A stretch of 64,000 bases of DNA from Rhizobium sp. P40RR-XXII (GTDB lineage Bacteria; Pseudomonadota; Alphaproteobacteria; Rhizobiales; Rhizobiaceae), in the NCBI RefSeq assembly GCF_012641405.1, contig NZ_JABAII010000026.1:18176-82175 (forward strand), read 5' to 3'. The position numbers were made by a program, and so were the translations under genes. The notes under the pieces are model-generated. The model was not told the DNA's origin. It did not search any database and saw only the letters and a program-made list of their open reading frames with translations. Of this stretch, positions 16,105 to 24,006 are shown one piece after another; positions within the stretch are counted from its first letter, which is position 1; every line of letters begins with the position of its first letter.

Positions 16105-16659
16105 ATGGCGAAGCGGTTTTCGAGCATCGACGACCGGCTGCGCGATTTCATCGCGCGGCAACACATCTTCTTCACCGCATCCGCAACATCGGATTCCCGC
16201 GTCAACGTTTCGCCGCGCGAAACGCTTTGTCTGCGCATTATCTCCCCGAACACCGCCATCTATCTCGACCGCACCGGCAGCGGCAACGAGACCTCGGCGC
16301 ATATGAAGGCCGACGGTCGGCTGACCATCATGTTCTGCGCGGTCGAGGGACCGCCGATGATCCTGCGCCTCTATGGTCGTGGCCGGATCATCCATCGATC
16401 CTCCGACGAATATCGGGAATTGCTGCACGATCACTATGCCGACGAAGAGCCGTTGGGCGCACGGCAGATCGTGCGACAGGACATCGATCTCGTCCAGACG
16501 TCCTGCGGTTTCGGCGTGCCGCTTTTTTCCTATGAAGGCGAAAGACCGAACCTCGACCAGTGGGCCAAAGCCAAGGGTCCTGACGGCATTGAGGAATATC
16601 GGCGCGAGAAGAACAGCCTCAGCATGGACGGCCTGCCGACGGGCATGTTTGACGGCTAA
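16105..16659 (+). CDS. Pyridoxamine 5'-phosphate oxidase-like FMN-binding protein
   Basis: This 184-aa protein has the split-barrel FMN-binding fold of the PNPOx-like family: HIFFTASATSDSRVNVSPRE near the N-terminus, YLDRTGSGNETSAHM for the flavin phosphate site and RLYGRGRIIH. An AGAGGAG ribosome site precedes the ATG. It lies 48 bp after the acyltransferase gene and ahead of the phnC promoter region, so it is the last gene of the first phn transcript. It lacks the C-terminal PNP-specific domain, so pyridoxal phosphate synthesis is unlikely. A flavin-dependent role in phosphonate metabolism is possible but unproven. Confidence 0.8.
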   Translation: MAKRFSSIDDRLRDFIARQHIFFTASATSDSRVNVSPRETLCLRIISPNTAIYLDRTGSGNETSAHMKADGRLTIMFCAVEGPPMILRLYGRGRIIHRSSDEYRELLHDHYADEEPLGARQIVRQDIDLVQTSCGFGVPLFSYEGERPNLDQWAKAKGPDGIEEYRREKNSLSMDGLPTGMFDG

Positions 16660-16707
16660 ACTTAAAGGAAAGCTCTCAGCCGGCTAATCTTGCAAAATCG
16701 CCGGGAA

Positions 16708-16747
16708 TTGTAACAGCAGTTACACAAAACTGACATTGGAGCTTCAT
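16708..16747 (+). promoter_or_regulatory. Phased Pho-box-like repeat array upstream of phnC
   Basis: Four 7-mers repeat with an exact 11-bp period: TTGTAAC, GTTACAC, CTGACAT and GCTTCAT, at 16708, 16719, 16730 and 16741. The third matches CTGTCAT at 6 of 7 positions and the others less well. The period is that of PhoB half-sites. It lies about 140 bp before phnC and suggests a second phosphate-regulated start for the transporter genes. Confidence 0.55.
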
Positions 16748-16883
16748 GAAGCGGGACTAATCGGTTGCCTTGTGATTGGCGCCAGCCCCCTCGAAACTCC
16801 TTTCGAGACAGGGGCACGCGCCCATTCTTAGCACCGGTACCGCTAAAATTTTTGCAGCCCGGCAGCCGCGAAAGGGAAGCACT

Positions 16884-17738
16884 ATGTTCGAACTCAGGAA
16901 TGTCTCGCGCCGGTTTGGCAACAAGCTCGCTGTCGATTCCGTGACTTTGGACATACCGCAGGGACAGATGGTCGGCGTCATCGGCCGGTCCGGCGCCGGC
17001 AAGTCGACCTTGCTGCGCATGATCAACCGCCTGGCCGACCCGAGCTCCGGCTCCATCCATTTCTCCGGCGTCGAAGTTTCGAAGCTCAGAGGCCGCGCGC
17101 TGCGAAGCTGGCAGCGCGATTGCGCCATGATCTTCCAGCAGTTCAACCTCGTTCCGCGCCTCGACGTGCTTACCAACGTCATGCTCGGCCGCCTGAACCA
17201 GCGATCGACCGTCATGAGCCTTCTTTCCGTCTTCACCCGCGAGGAGCGCATCGAAGCCATCGCCGCGCTGGAACGCCTCGGCATCGAGCAGACGGCATTG
17301 CAGATGGCCGGCACGCTTTCCGGCGGTCAGCAGCAGCGCGTCGCCATCTGCCGCGCGCTGATGCAGCAGCCGAAGATGATGCTGGCCGACGAGCCGATCG
17401 CCTCGCTCGATCCGCTGAACGCCAAGATCGTCATGGACGCATTGCGAGACATCAACGAGCGTGAAGGCATTACTGTCATCACCAACCTGCACACGCTGGA
17501 CACGGCCCGCAATTATTGCGAACGCATCATCGGCATGGCAGCCGGCAAGGTCGTCTTCGACGGCAAGCCAACTGATCTGACGGCCGCCGCCGTCAAGGAA
17601 ATCTACGGCACCGACAAGGACGGCGCCGGCATCGACGAGACCATGACGTCGACCTCCATCAACATTGCCGATCCGGCCGCGCAAGCCGCGGAGACTGAAT
17701 CTGCCGGCCCGCAACCGCTGGCACTGGCCGGTCTCTGA
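16884..17738 (+). CDS. phnC: Phosphonate ABC transporter ATP-binding protein
   Basis: This 284-aa ATPase powers the PhnCDE importer. Walker A is GRSGAGKST, the signature LSGGQQQR, Walker B MMLADEPIASLDP and the switch region ITNLHTLD. The N-terminus begins MFELRNVSRRFGNKLAV at the ATG preceded by AAAGGGAAG; upstream in-frame codons are noncoding. The last 50 residues form a PhnC-atypical tail rich in Ala, Thr and Pro. In Sinorhizobium the equivalent phoCDET system carries phosphate as well as phosphonates, so broad specificity is likely. Confidence 0.95.
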   Translation: MFELRNVSRRFGNKLAVDSVTLDIPQGQMVGVIGRSGAGKSTLLRMINRLADPSSGSIHFSGVEVSKLRGRALRSWQRDCAMIFQQFNLVPRLDVLTNVMLGRLNQRSTVMSLLSVFTREERIEAIAALERLGIEQTALQMAGTLSGGQQQRVAICRALMQQPKMMLADEPIASLDPLNAKIVMDALRDINEREGITVITNLHTLDTARNYCERIIGMAAGKVVFDGKPTDLTAAAVKEIYGTDKDGAGIDETMTSTSINIADPAAQAAETESAGPQPLALAGL

Positions 17739-17833
17739 GAGGGACAGCCGGGATCGAAGGCCCGCGTCAAGGGCGCATTGCTTCTACCAGACCGAAGACA
17801 TCCGGGGACACCGGTTAATCAGGAGACGAACCC

Positions 17834-18745
17834 ATGTTGAAGAAAGCACTCTTTGCCGCTACGGCGCTCGCCGCGCTCGCAGCCGGCGCTGCTGCCAACG
17901 CTGCAGATCTCAAGGAATTCCGCGTCGGCATTCTCGGTGGCGAAAACGAAGCCGACCGCCTGCGCAACTATGCCTGCCTCACCGATCACCTGAAGAAGGA
18001 ATTCGGTTTCGAGAAGGTTTCGCTGTTCCCGGCCGCCGACTATAACGGCGTTATCCAGGGCCTGCTCGGCGGCACGCTCGACTTCGCCGAACTCGGCGCT
18101 TCCGGCTATGCAGCCGTCGCCATCAAGGACCCGAAGGCCGTTACCCCGATCCTGACGACGCAGCAGACCGACGGTTCGACCGGCTACTACTCGATCGGCC
18201 TCGCTCTCAAGTCCTCCGGCATCAAGACGATCATGGACGCCAAGGGCAAGAAGCTCGGCTACGCCGATCCGGATTCCACCTCGGGCTACCTCGTTCCGCT
18301 GACGCAGATTCCGAAGACCACCGGCGTTCCGAACGACAAGTTCTTCGCCTCGACCCAGTTCAACGGCGGCCACGAGAACAACCTGCTCGCCGCCTATGAC
18401 GGCAAGGTCGACGTTGCTGTCGACGACTCATCGGGCGTTGGCGATTTCAAGGACGGCTTCACCTCCGGTACGTTCCGCAAGGAAGTCGACAAGGGCGCAG
18501 TCGACCCGAACAAGCTCGTCGAAGTTTGGCGTTCGCCGCTGATCCCGAACGGCCCGCTCGTCGTTCGCAACGCTCTCGGCACCGAATGGCAGACGAAGCT
18601 GGCGGACTTCTTCATGAAGCTCCCGACGGCCGACGCCAAGTGCTTCAACGCCATCGAAGGCGGTGACTTCAAGGGCTACATCAAGGTTACCCCGGACTTC
18701 TACAACGCCGTCATCGACGTTCGTAAGGCTGCCATCGGCGGCTGA
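17834..18745 (+). CDS. phnD: Phosphonate ABC transporter substrate-binding protein
   Basis: This 303-aa periplasmic binding protein has a clear signal peptide (MLKKALFAATALAALAAG, cleaved near ANAADL). PhnD-family motifs are FRVGILGGENEADRLRNY and YADPDSTSGYLVP, the latter being the anion-binding helix start with the conserved SxxSG-like residues. It starts behind AGGAG in the 95-bp gap after phnC. A stem-loop right after its stop probably keeps its mRNA more abundant than that of the permeases. Confidence 0.95.
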   Translation: MLKKALFAATALAALAAGAAANAADLKEFRVGILGGENEADRLRNYACLTDHLKKEFGFEKVSLFPAADYNGVIQGLLGGTLDFAELGASGYAAVAIKDPKAVTPILTTQQTDGSTGYYSIGLALKSSGIKTIMDAKGKKLGYADPDSTSGYLVPLTQIPKTTGVPNDKFFASTQFNGGHENNLLAAYDGKVDVAVDDSSGVGDFKDGFTSGTFRKEVDKGAVDPNKLVEVWRSPLIPNGPLVVRNALGTEWQTKLADFFMKLPTADAKCFNAIEGGDFKGYIKVTPDFYNAVIDVRKAAIGG

Positions 18746-18762
18746 TCCGCATTCCGATAATT

Positions 18763-18788
18763 GGGCGGCCGGCAACGGCCGCCCTTTT
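18763..18788 (+). terminator. Intercistronic stem-loop between phnD and phnE1
   Basis: A perfect 9-bp GC stem (18763-18771 with 18776-18784) closes on the GNRA-type tetraloop GCAA and is followed by TTTT. It lies 17 bp after the phnD stop and 40 bp before phnE1. It looks like a partial terminator or 3' stabiliser for the binding-protein message. Confidence 0.7.
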
Positions 18789-18827
18789 GCTATTCACCCC
18801 CTTTGCCATTCATAAGGGCAGGATTTC

Positions 18828-19808
18828 ATGACGATCGCCGATACGCACCCGAACATGCAAAGCGCGACGCAGAGCGCCAAGGAGATCGGCGACGCCTGGA
18901 GCAAAATGGTTGCTCGCCGCCGTCTCTACACCGGCATCGGTCTCGTGATCCTGTTCGTCGCCTTCGTCAGCTCGGTGCGCTTCGCCGACGAAAACAACGC
19001 CGGGCATTTCTTTGACCGCCTGCCGCATCTCTTCGATTTCCTGAGCTGGCTCATTCCAAAGGACTGGGCCGACGTCTACCGCGCGCTCTTCGACCTGCCA
19101 AGCCCGAATGGCGCGAACGGCGCCGGTGGCGAGGAGTTCAATTTCCCACTCGGGCGCGTCTATGTCTGGGGCGATTTGTACATCCCGGAATATTTCGAAC
19201 TGATGATCATCACGATCAACGTGGCGCTGGTATCGACCATCATCGGTTTCGTCTTCGCGGTGCCTTTGAGCTTCTTCGCCGCCCGCAACATGTCGCCGTC
19301 CAATCCGGTCCGTCTGGTCACGAAGCGCGTCATGGAGCTTCTGCGCGCCTTTCCGGAAATCGTCATCGCCGGCCTGTTCTCCGCGATCCTGTCGATCGGC
19401 CCGATCGCCGCCATCATCGCCGTTGGCCTGCATACGATCGGCGCGCTCGGCAAGCTGTTCTACGAAGTCGTCGAGAATATCGACATGAAGCCCGACGAGG
19501 GCGTGCGCGCGGTTGGGGCGAGCTGGAGCGAGCGCGTTCGCTTTGCCGCCCTGCCGCAGGTGCTGCCGAACTTCATGTCCTATGCGCTACTGCGTCTGGA
19601 GATCAACGTTCGCGCCTCCACCATCATCGGCGCCGTCGGCGGCGGCGGCATCGGCGAGGAGCTCAAACTTGCGATTTCGCGCGGTTTTGGCGCCAAGACG
19701 TTGGCCCTGGTGCTGCTTCTCTTCCTGACGATCATCGCCGTCGATCAGTTTTCCGCATGGCTCCGCCGCCGTCTGGTCGGCGAGCATGCCTTCCTTTTGC
19801 AGCATTGA
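18828..19808 (+). CDS. phnE1: Phosphonate ABC transporter permease 1
   Basis: This 326-aa inner-membrane permease is longer than the usual PhnE of about 270 aa, with an extra N-terminal helix (LYTGIGLVILFVAFVSSV) and a periplasmic segment. The BPD_transp_1 core follows: FAVPLSFFAARNM, the cytoplasmic EAA loop EGVRAVGASWSERVRFAALP and ASTIIGAVGGGGIGEEL. It pairs with the permease encoded 8 bp downstream, as in the rhizobial phoE-phoT arrangement. Confidence 0.94.
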   Translation: MTIADTHPNMQSATQSAKEIGDAWSKMVARRRLYTGIGLVILFVAFVSSVRFADENNAGHFFDRLPHLFDFLSWLIPKDWADVYRALFDLPSPNGANGAGGEEFNFPLGRVYVWGDLYIPEYFELMIITINVALVSTIIGFVFAVPLSFFAARNMSPSNPVRLVTKRVMELLRAFPEIVIAGLFSAILSIGPIAAIIAVGLHTIGALGKLFYEVVENIDMKPDEGVRAVGASWSERVRFAALPQVLPNFMSYALLRLEINVRASTIIGAVGGGGIGEELKLAISRGFGAKTLALVLLLFLTIIAVDQFSAWLRRRLVGEHAFLLQH

Positions 19809-19816
19809 GGTTGACC

Positions 19817-21163
19817 ATGTCCATCATCGACGCCGGCCGTATGCAGGAAATCGAAGCGCGGTATCCGGAGGTGCTTCACCGGTCGTTCCGCCAGCGCTTC
19901 GGCGCGCTGATGATGTTCATCGGCGTCATCCTCTACGGCATCTATGCCGTATGGTTCTTCGATCTGCCCAAGGTCATCGCCGAGGCGCATTGGGAGCGCG
20001 TCGGCATCTATCTCAGCGAATGGTTCAGCTATGACGTGCAGCCGGAATTCCGCATCTCCGGCGATAAGATCAGCATCAAATATCCGCGCTTTTCGCCGCT
20101 GGGCGACAACCCGAACCCGGATTGGGTGAAGACCGCGCCCGACGGCAGCATGACCGTTTCGGTCAGCGGCACCAGCCGCATGGTGACCATCACCAAGACC
20201 CAGGCCATCCTGACGGCGCATGGCGTCACCATCCCGATCGACATCACCGGCGACGCGCCGAAGATCGTCGGCTCGCAGCCGGTACCGGGCTGGATGACCG
20301 TCTATGACGACAACATCCTCGCCAATATGGGCTTTGCCGGCGATGTCAGCATTTCCACCGACCGCGTGAAGATCCGCAAGCGTTTCATCGGTTGGGCGAA
20401 TTTCGTCTTCGACACGCATTCGCCCTTCTTCGACAGGCCGGCAAGCGAAGTGATCGGCCTGATCGTCTCCGGACCGCGGCTGGACCCGGCTCAGTCCAAC
20501 CTCTCGCTGGCCTTCGACAATATCTGGAACAATGGCGCCTGGCAGCATGGCGACGTTTGGAGCAAGCTGTTCCAGACCATCGTCATGGCCTTCCTCGGCA
20601 CGCTGCTAGGTTCGCTCGCCGCCTTCCCGCTCGCCTTCCTGGCCGCCCGCAACATCACGCCCAACCGATTGCTCAATCAGGTGCTGAAGCGCTTCTTCGA
20701 CTTCCTGCGCTCGGTCGATATGCTGATCTGGGCACTGTTCCTGACGCGCGCCTTCGGCCCGGGGCCGCTTGCCGGCAGCGGCGCGATCTTCCTCACCGAA
20801 ACAGGCACGCTCGGCAAGCTCTATTCCGAAGGCCTCGAGAACATCGACAACAAGCCGCGCGAAGGCGTGAAATCCACCGGTTCCTCGACGATCCTCGCGC
20901 ATCGCTACGGCATCATGCCACAGATCGTGCCCGTCATCGTCAGCCAGACGCTCTACCAATGGGAATCGAACGTGCGCGGCGCGACCATCATCGGCGCCGT
21001 CGGAGCGGGCGGTATCGGCCTAAAGCTCTGGGAAGCGATGCGCACGAACGCCAACTGGGAAAACGTCGCCTACATGGTGCTCTTGATCCTCATCGTCGTC
21101 TTCCTGTTCGACGCCGCATCCAGCGCCTTGCGCTCGCGGCTGATGGGCGCGCAGGTGAAATAA
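19817..21163 (+). CDS. phnE2: Phosphonate ABC transporter permease 2 with large periplasmic insert
   Basis: This 448-aa permease has one N-terminal helix (FGALMMFIGVILYGIYAVWF), then about 190 residues of predicted soluble beta-rich sequence (for example KIVGSQPVPGWMTVYDDN), then the five-helix PhnE core ending in VRGATIIGAVGAGGIGLKLW. The EAA loop EGVKSTGSSTILAHRYGIMP is conserved. The insert roughly doubles the family length and is known from rhizobial PhnE2 proteins; its role is undefined. The start at 19817 is preferred because upstream in-frame codons lie inside phnE1. Confidence 0.93.
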   Translation: MSIIDAGRMQEIEARYPEVLHRSFRQRFGALMMFIGVILYGIYAVWFFDLPKVIAEAHWERVGIYLSEWFSYDVQPEFRISGDKISIKYPRFSPLGDNPNPDWVKTAPDGSMTVSVSGTSRMVTITKTQAILTAHGVTIPIDITGDAPKIVGSQPVPGWMTVYDDNILANMGFAGDVSISTDRVKIRKRFIGWANFVFDTHSPFFDRPASEVIGLIVSGPRLDPAQSNLSLAFDNIWNNGAWQHGDVWSKLFQTIVMAFLGTLLGSLAAFPLAFLAARNITPNRLLNQVLKRFFDFLRSVDMLIWALFLTRAFGPGPLAGSGAIFLTETGTLGKLYSEGLENIDNKPREGVKSTGSSTILAHRYGIMPQIVPVIVSQTLYQWESNVRGATIIGAVGAGGIGLKLWEAMRTNANWENVAYMVLLILIVVFLFDAASSALRSRLMGAQVK

Positions 21164-21351
21164 AAAGAACCAAGAAAAATCTCTGCGCATCATCATTTTG
21201 TCACGGGAATCCGGTAGCGCAGGCCGGCAAGACCGTAGCGTTCGAGCCGGCTTTAGCCGGATTCGTTTCGTTGCTGCCTTGCTGCTCTTGCGGTTTATCG
21301 CAAATCACCCAACAGTGTCTCGCGCAGCCGATTTTTCCAAGGAATGCAGCC

Positions 21352-22038
21352 TTGCGCTATGCTCTCTATTTCACGCCGCCCAAAGACGATCCGTTGACCT
21401 CGCTTGCCGCCCTCTGGCTGGGGCGCGACGCATTTTCCGACGAGATTTTTTCCGACAAGGCCATCGGCTCCGTGCCGGCGGATCATGCGGAACTGACGGC
21501 CGATCCGCGCCGCTATGGCTTCCATGCCACATTGAAGGCGCCCTTCGAGCTTGCCGGTTCGGTCACCGAGCGCGATCTTCTTGATGTCGCCGCCGAATTC
21601 GCCTCGCAGGCCAAGGCTTTCACCATTCCCGAACTGGTGCTTGGCCAGCTAGGGCATTTCTTCGCGCTCGTTCCGGGCTCGCTCTACCAGCCGCTGCAGG
21701 ATTTCGCCTCGCGCGTGGTTAGGACTTTCGAGCCTTTCCGCGCACCGCTTTCGGATCATGATATTGCGCGGCGCAAGCCCGAGGGCCTGACCGAGCCGCA
21801 GCGTGCCAATCTGCTGCGTTGGGGCTATCCTTACGTCAACGACGAGTTCCGCTTCCATATGACCTTGACGGGGCGCGTCCCCGCCGAGCGCCAAGCCGAG
21901 ATGCACGACGTCCTGCGCGAACGCTTCGCCGACCACACCGGCAAGCCGCTCGATGTTTCCGGCCTCGCCGTCTTCGTGGAAGAAGAGCGCGGTGCTCCCT
22001 TTATCGTCCGTTCCTGGCTGCCGCTTGCCAGCGCCTAA
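21352..22038 (+). CDS. DUF1045 phosphonate-operon protein, 2H-phosphoesterase fold
   Basis: This protein of about 228 aa starts at TTG (LRYALYFTPPKDDPL); the TTG has a well-placed AAGGA eight bases upstream and no ATG would preserve the conserved N-terminus. Two H-x-T motifs, GFHATLKAP (about residue 52) and FRFHMTLTG (about residue 170), are the catalytic signature of 2H phosphoesterases of the LigT/cyclic phosphodiesterase superfamily. The gene is a frequent member of phn operons that lack phnP. A cyclic ribose phosphodiesterase role, opening the 1,2-cyclic phosphate made by PhnJ, is an attractive inference. Confidence 0.85.
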   Translation: MRYALYFTPPKDDPLTSLAALWLGRDAFSDEIFSDKAIGSVPADHAELTADPRRYGFHATLKAPFELAGSVTERDLLDVAAEFASQAKAFTIPELVLGQLGHFFALVPGSLYQPLQDFASRVVRTFEPFRAPLSDHDIARRKPEGLTEPQRANLLRWGYPYVNDEFRFHMTLTGRVPAERQAEMHDVLRERFADHTGKPLDVSGLAVFVEEERGAPFIVRSWLPLASA

Positions 22039-22053
22039 TATGAAAGACCTGAC

Positions 22054-23193
22054 ATGACCAAAGAAACCGTCCTTTCCAACGCCCGCGTCGTCCTCGAAGA
22101 CAGGATCGTCGAAGGTTCCGTGCTCATCCGTGACGGTCGCATTGCCGGCATTTCCGAAGGCAAATCCACCATCGGCGAGGATTTCGAGGGCGATTATCTG
22201 ATCCCCGGTCTGGTCGAACTGCACACGGACCATCTGGAAGCCCATTACTCCCCGCGCCCAGGCGTGCGTTGGAACAAGACGGCGGCCATCCAAGCCCATG
22301 ACGCCCAGATCGTTACCTCGGGCATTACGACCGTATTCGACTGCCTGCGCATGGGCTCGGACGCAGACGACGGATTCGAAAAGGGCGAAATGCGCGATAT
22401 GGCCGACGCCATCCAGGCGGCCCAAGGCGAAGATCGCCTGCGCGCCGATCACCTGATCCACCTGCGCTGCGAAGTCTCTTCCGACAACGTCCTCGATCAC
22501 TTCCAGGATTTCGAGAAGGATCCTTATGTGCGCCTGGTCTCGTTGATGGACCACGCGCCGGGACAGCGCCAGTTCCAGACCATGGACCAGTACATTTTCT
22601 ACTATCAGAAGAAGCGCGGGCTCAGCGACGAAGCCTTTGCCAAGTTTGTCGCCAAACGCCAGGAAGAATCAGCCAAATACGCGAAGCCGAGCCGCGACGC
22701 GATTTCCAAGGTCTGCGCCGAACGCGGCATAACGGTCGCCAGCCATGACGATGCGACGCTCGCCCATGTCGACGAAGCCATCAACTACGGGGTTCGCCTG
22801 GCGGAGTTTCCGACCAGCATCGATGCAGCCAAGGCTTCCCACGGCGCCGGCATGAGCGTGCTGATGGGTGCCCCCAACATCGTGCGCGGCAAATCGCATT
22901 CGGGCAATATCGCCGCCCGTGATCTCGCCGAGCTCGGCGTGCTGGACGTGCTTTCCTCCGACTACGTGCCGCTCAGCCTGCTGCATGCGCCCTTCATCCT
23001 CGCGGACGAAGTCGAGGGCATTTCGTTGCCGCAGGCGATCGCCATGGTGACCGCAACGCCGGCAAGGACGGTCAGCCTCAACGACCGCGGCCGCATCGCT
23101 GAGGGCTTGCGCGCCGATCTCGTGCGCGTCCGCCGCGATCACGGCGTTCCGGTCACGCGATCGGTATGGCGAGAAGGACGCCGGGTCGCATGA
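22054..23193 (+). CDS. phnM: Ribose 1-methylphosphonate 5-triphosphate diphosphatase
   Basis: This 379-aa amidohydrolase-superfamily enzyme removes pyrophosphate from alpha-D-ribose 1-methylphosphonate 5-triphosphate. The metal-binding motif is ELHTDHLEAHYSPRPGVRW (HxxHLE type). It is followed by LIHLRCEVS, a later His in TVASHDDATL, and LSSDYVPLSLL carrying the conserved catalytic Asp. It begins 15 bp after DUF1045 and its stop overlaps the phnN start. Confidence 0.95.
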   Translation: MTKETVLSNARVVLEDRIVEGSVLIRDGRIAGISEGKSTIGEDFEGDYLIPGLVELHTDHLEAHYSPRPGVRWNKTAAIQAHDAQIVTSGITTVFDCLRMGSDADDGFEKGEMRDMADAIQAAQGEDRLRADHLIHLRCEVSSDNVLDHFQDFEKDPYVRLVSLMDHAPGQRQFQTMDQYIFYYQKKRGLSDEAFAKFVAKRQEESAKYAKPSRDAISKVCAERGITVASHDDATLAHVDEAINYGVRLAEFPTSIDAAKASHGAGMSVLMGAPNIVRGKSHSGNIAARDLAELGVLDVLSSDYVPLSLLHAPFILADEVEGISLPQAIAMVTATPARTVSLNDRGRIAEGLRADLVRVRRDHGVPVTRSVWREGRRVA

Positions 23194-23795
23194 GCCCGGA
23201 AGCCAACATCAAGCCAGCTAATAATGGCTTGTCGGATACCGCTGCGGGCACGCTGGCTGTCGTCGTCGGCCCGAGCGGCGCCGGCAAGGATACGCTGATG
23301 AATCTGGCTGCCCGGCATTTCGCCGGCCGGCCGGATGTCCACTTCGTTCGCCGCGTCATCACGCGCGACGGCGATGCCGGCAACGAGGATCATAGAAGCG
23401 TTTCGGAAGCAGATTTCGATGCCATGGAACAGGCCGGCGTCTTCGCCGTCTCTTGGGAAGCGCATGGCCTGAAATACGGCATTCCGGCCGAAGTCGCCGA
23501 CGAACTTGCCCGCGGCAATCTCGTCATCGCCAATGGCTCGCGCTCGGCGCTGCATCATTTCCAGGCCGCATTTCCGCGGCTGAAGGTCATCAACATCACG
23601 GCGACGCGCGAAGTGCTGGCCGAGCGGCTGATGGCGCGCGGGCGCGAGAGCCGCGAAGATGTGTTGAAGCGTCTGGAGAGAAGCGCGCTGACCGTCCAGG
23701 GCAGCTATGATGTCGCCGATATCGACAATAGCGGCACGCTCGAAGAGGCCGAAGGCGTCATCATTTCGGTGCTCGAAGCGCTGATCGCAAGATAA
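23190..23795 (+). CDS. phnN: Ribose 1,5-bisphosphokinase
   Basis: This 201-aa P-loop kinase of the guanylate kinase-like group converts ribose 1,5-bisphosphate to PRPP, closing the phosphonate ribose cycle. Walker A is VVGPSGAGKDT. Other markers are FVRRVITRDGDAGNEDHRSV (substrate-binding Arg residues) and TATREVLAERLMARGRES. The ATG overlaps the phnM stop. It ends the phn gene run; a RIME-like repeat follows. Confidence 0.94.
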   Translation: MSPEANIKPANNGLSDTAAGTLAVVVGPSGAGKDTLMNLAARHFAGRPDVHFVRRVITRDGDAGNEDHRSVSEADFDAMEQAGVFAVSWEAHGLKYGIPAEVADELARGNLVIANGSRSALHHFQAAFPRLKVINITATREVLAERLMARGRESREDVLKRLERSALTVQGSYDVADIDNSGTLEEAEGVIISVLEALIAR

Positions 23796-23840
23796 AGACG
23801 GTTTGTGCCGCACCTGCAGAGACAAACTCACGGTGCAACG

Positions 23841-23962
23841 CCCCTCAACCTGCGCTTCGCGCGTCCTTTTCTCCAATGGAGAGAAGGTGGGGATTTGCCG
23901 CACGCCCCCGTTTTTCCTTCTCCCCTCGGGGAGAAGGTGGCCCGAAAGGTCGGATGAGGGGG
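23841..23962. repeat. RIME-like intergenic mosaic element
   Basis: A 122-bp element begins CCCCTCAACC and ends GGATGAGGGG, with internal palindromes CTTCTCCCC/GGGGAGAAGG and TTCTCC/GGAGAA. It has the same plan as the element at 9811-9966. It separates the convergent ends of phnN and polA. Confidence 0.7.
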
Positions 23963-24006
23963 TGCCCCACTATGAGGGCTGGCCTCCTCACTCTACCCGG
24001 ACTACC

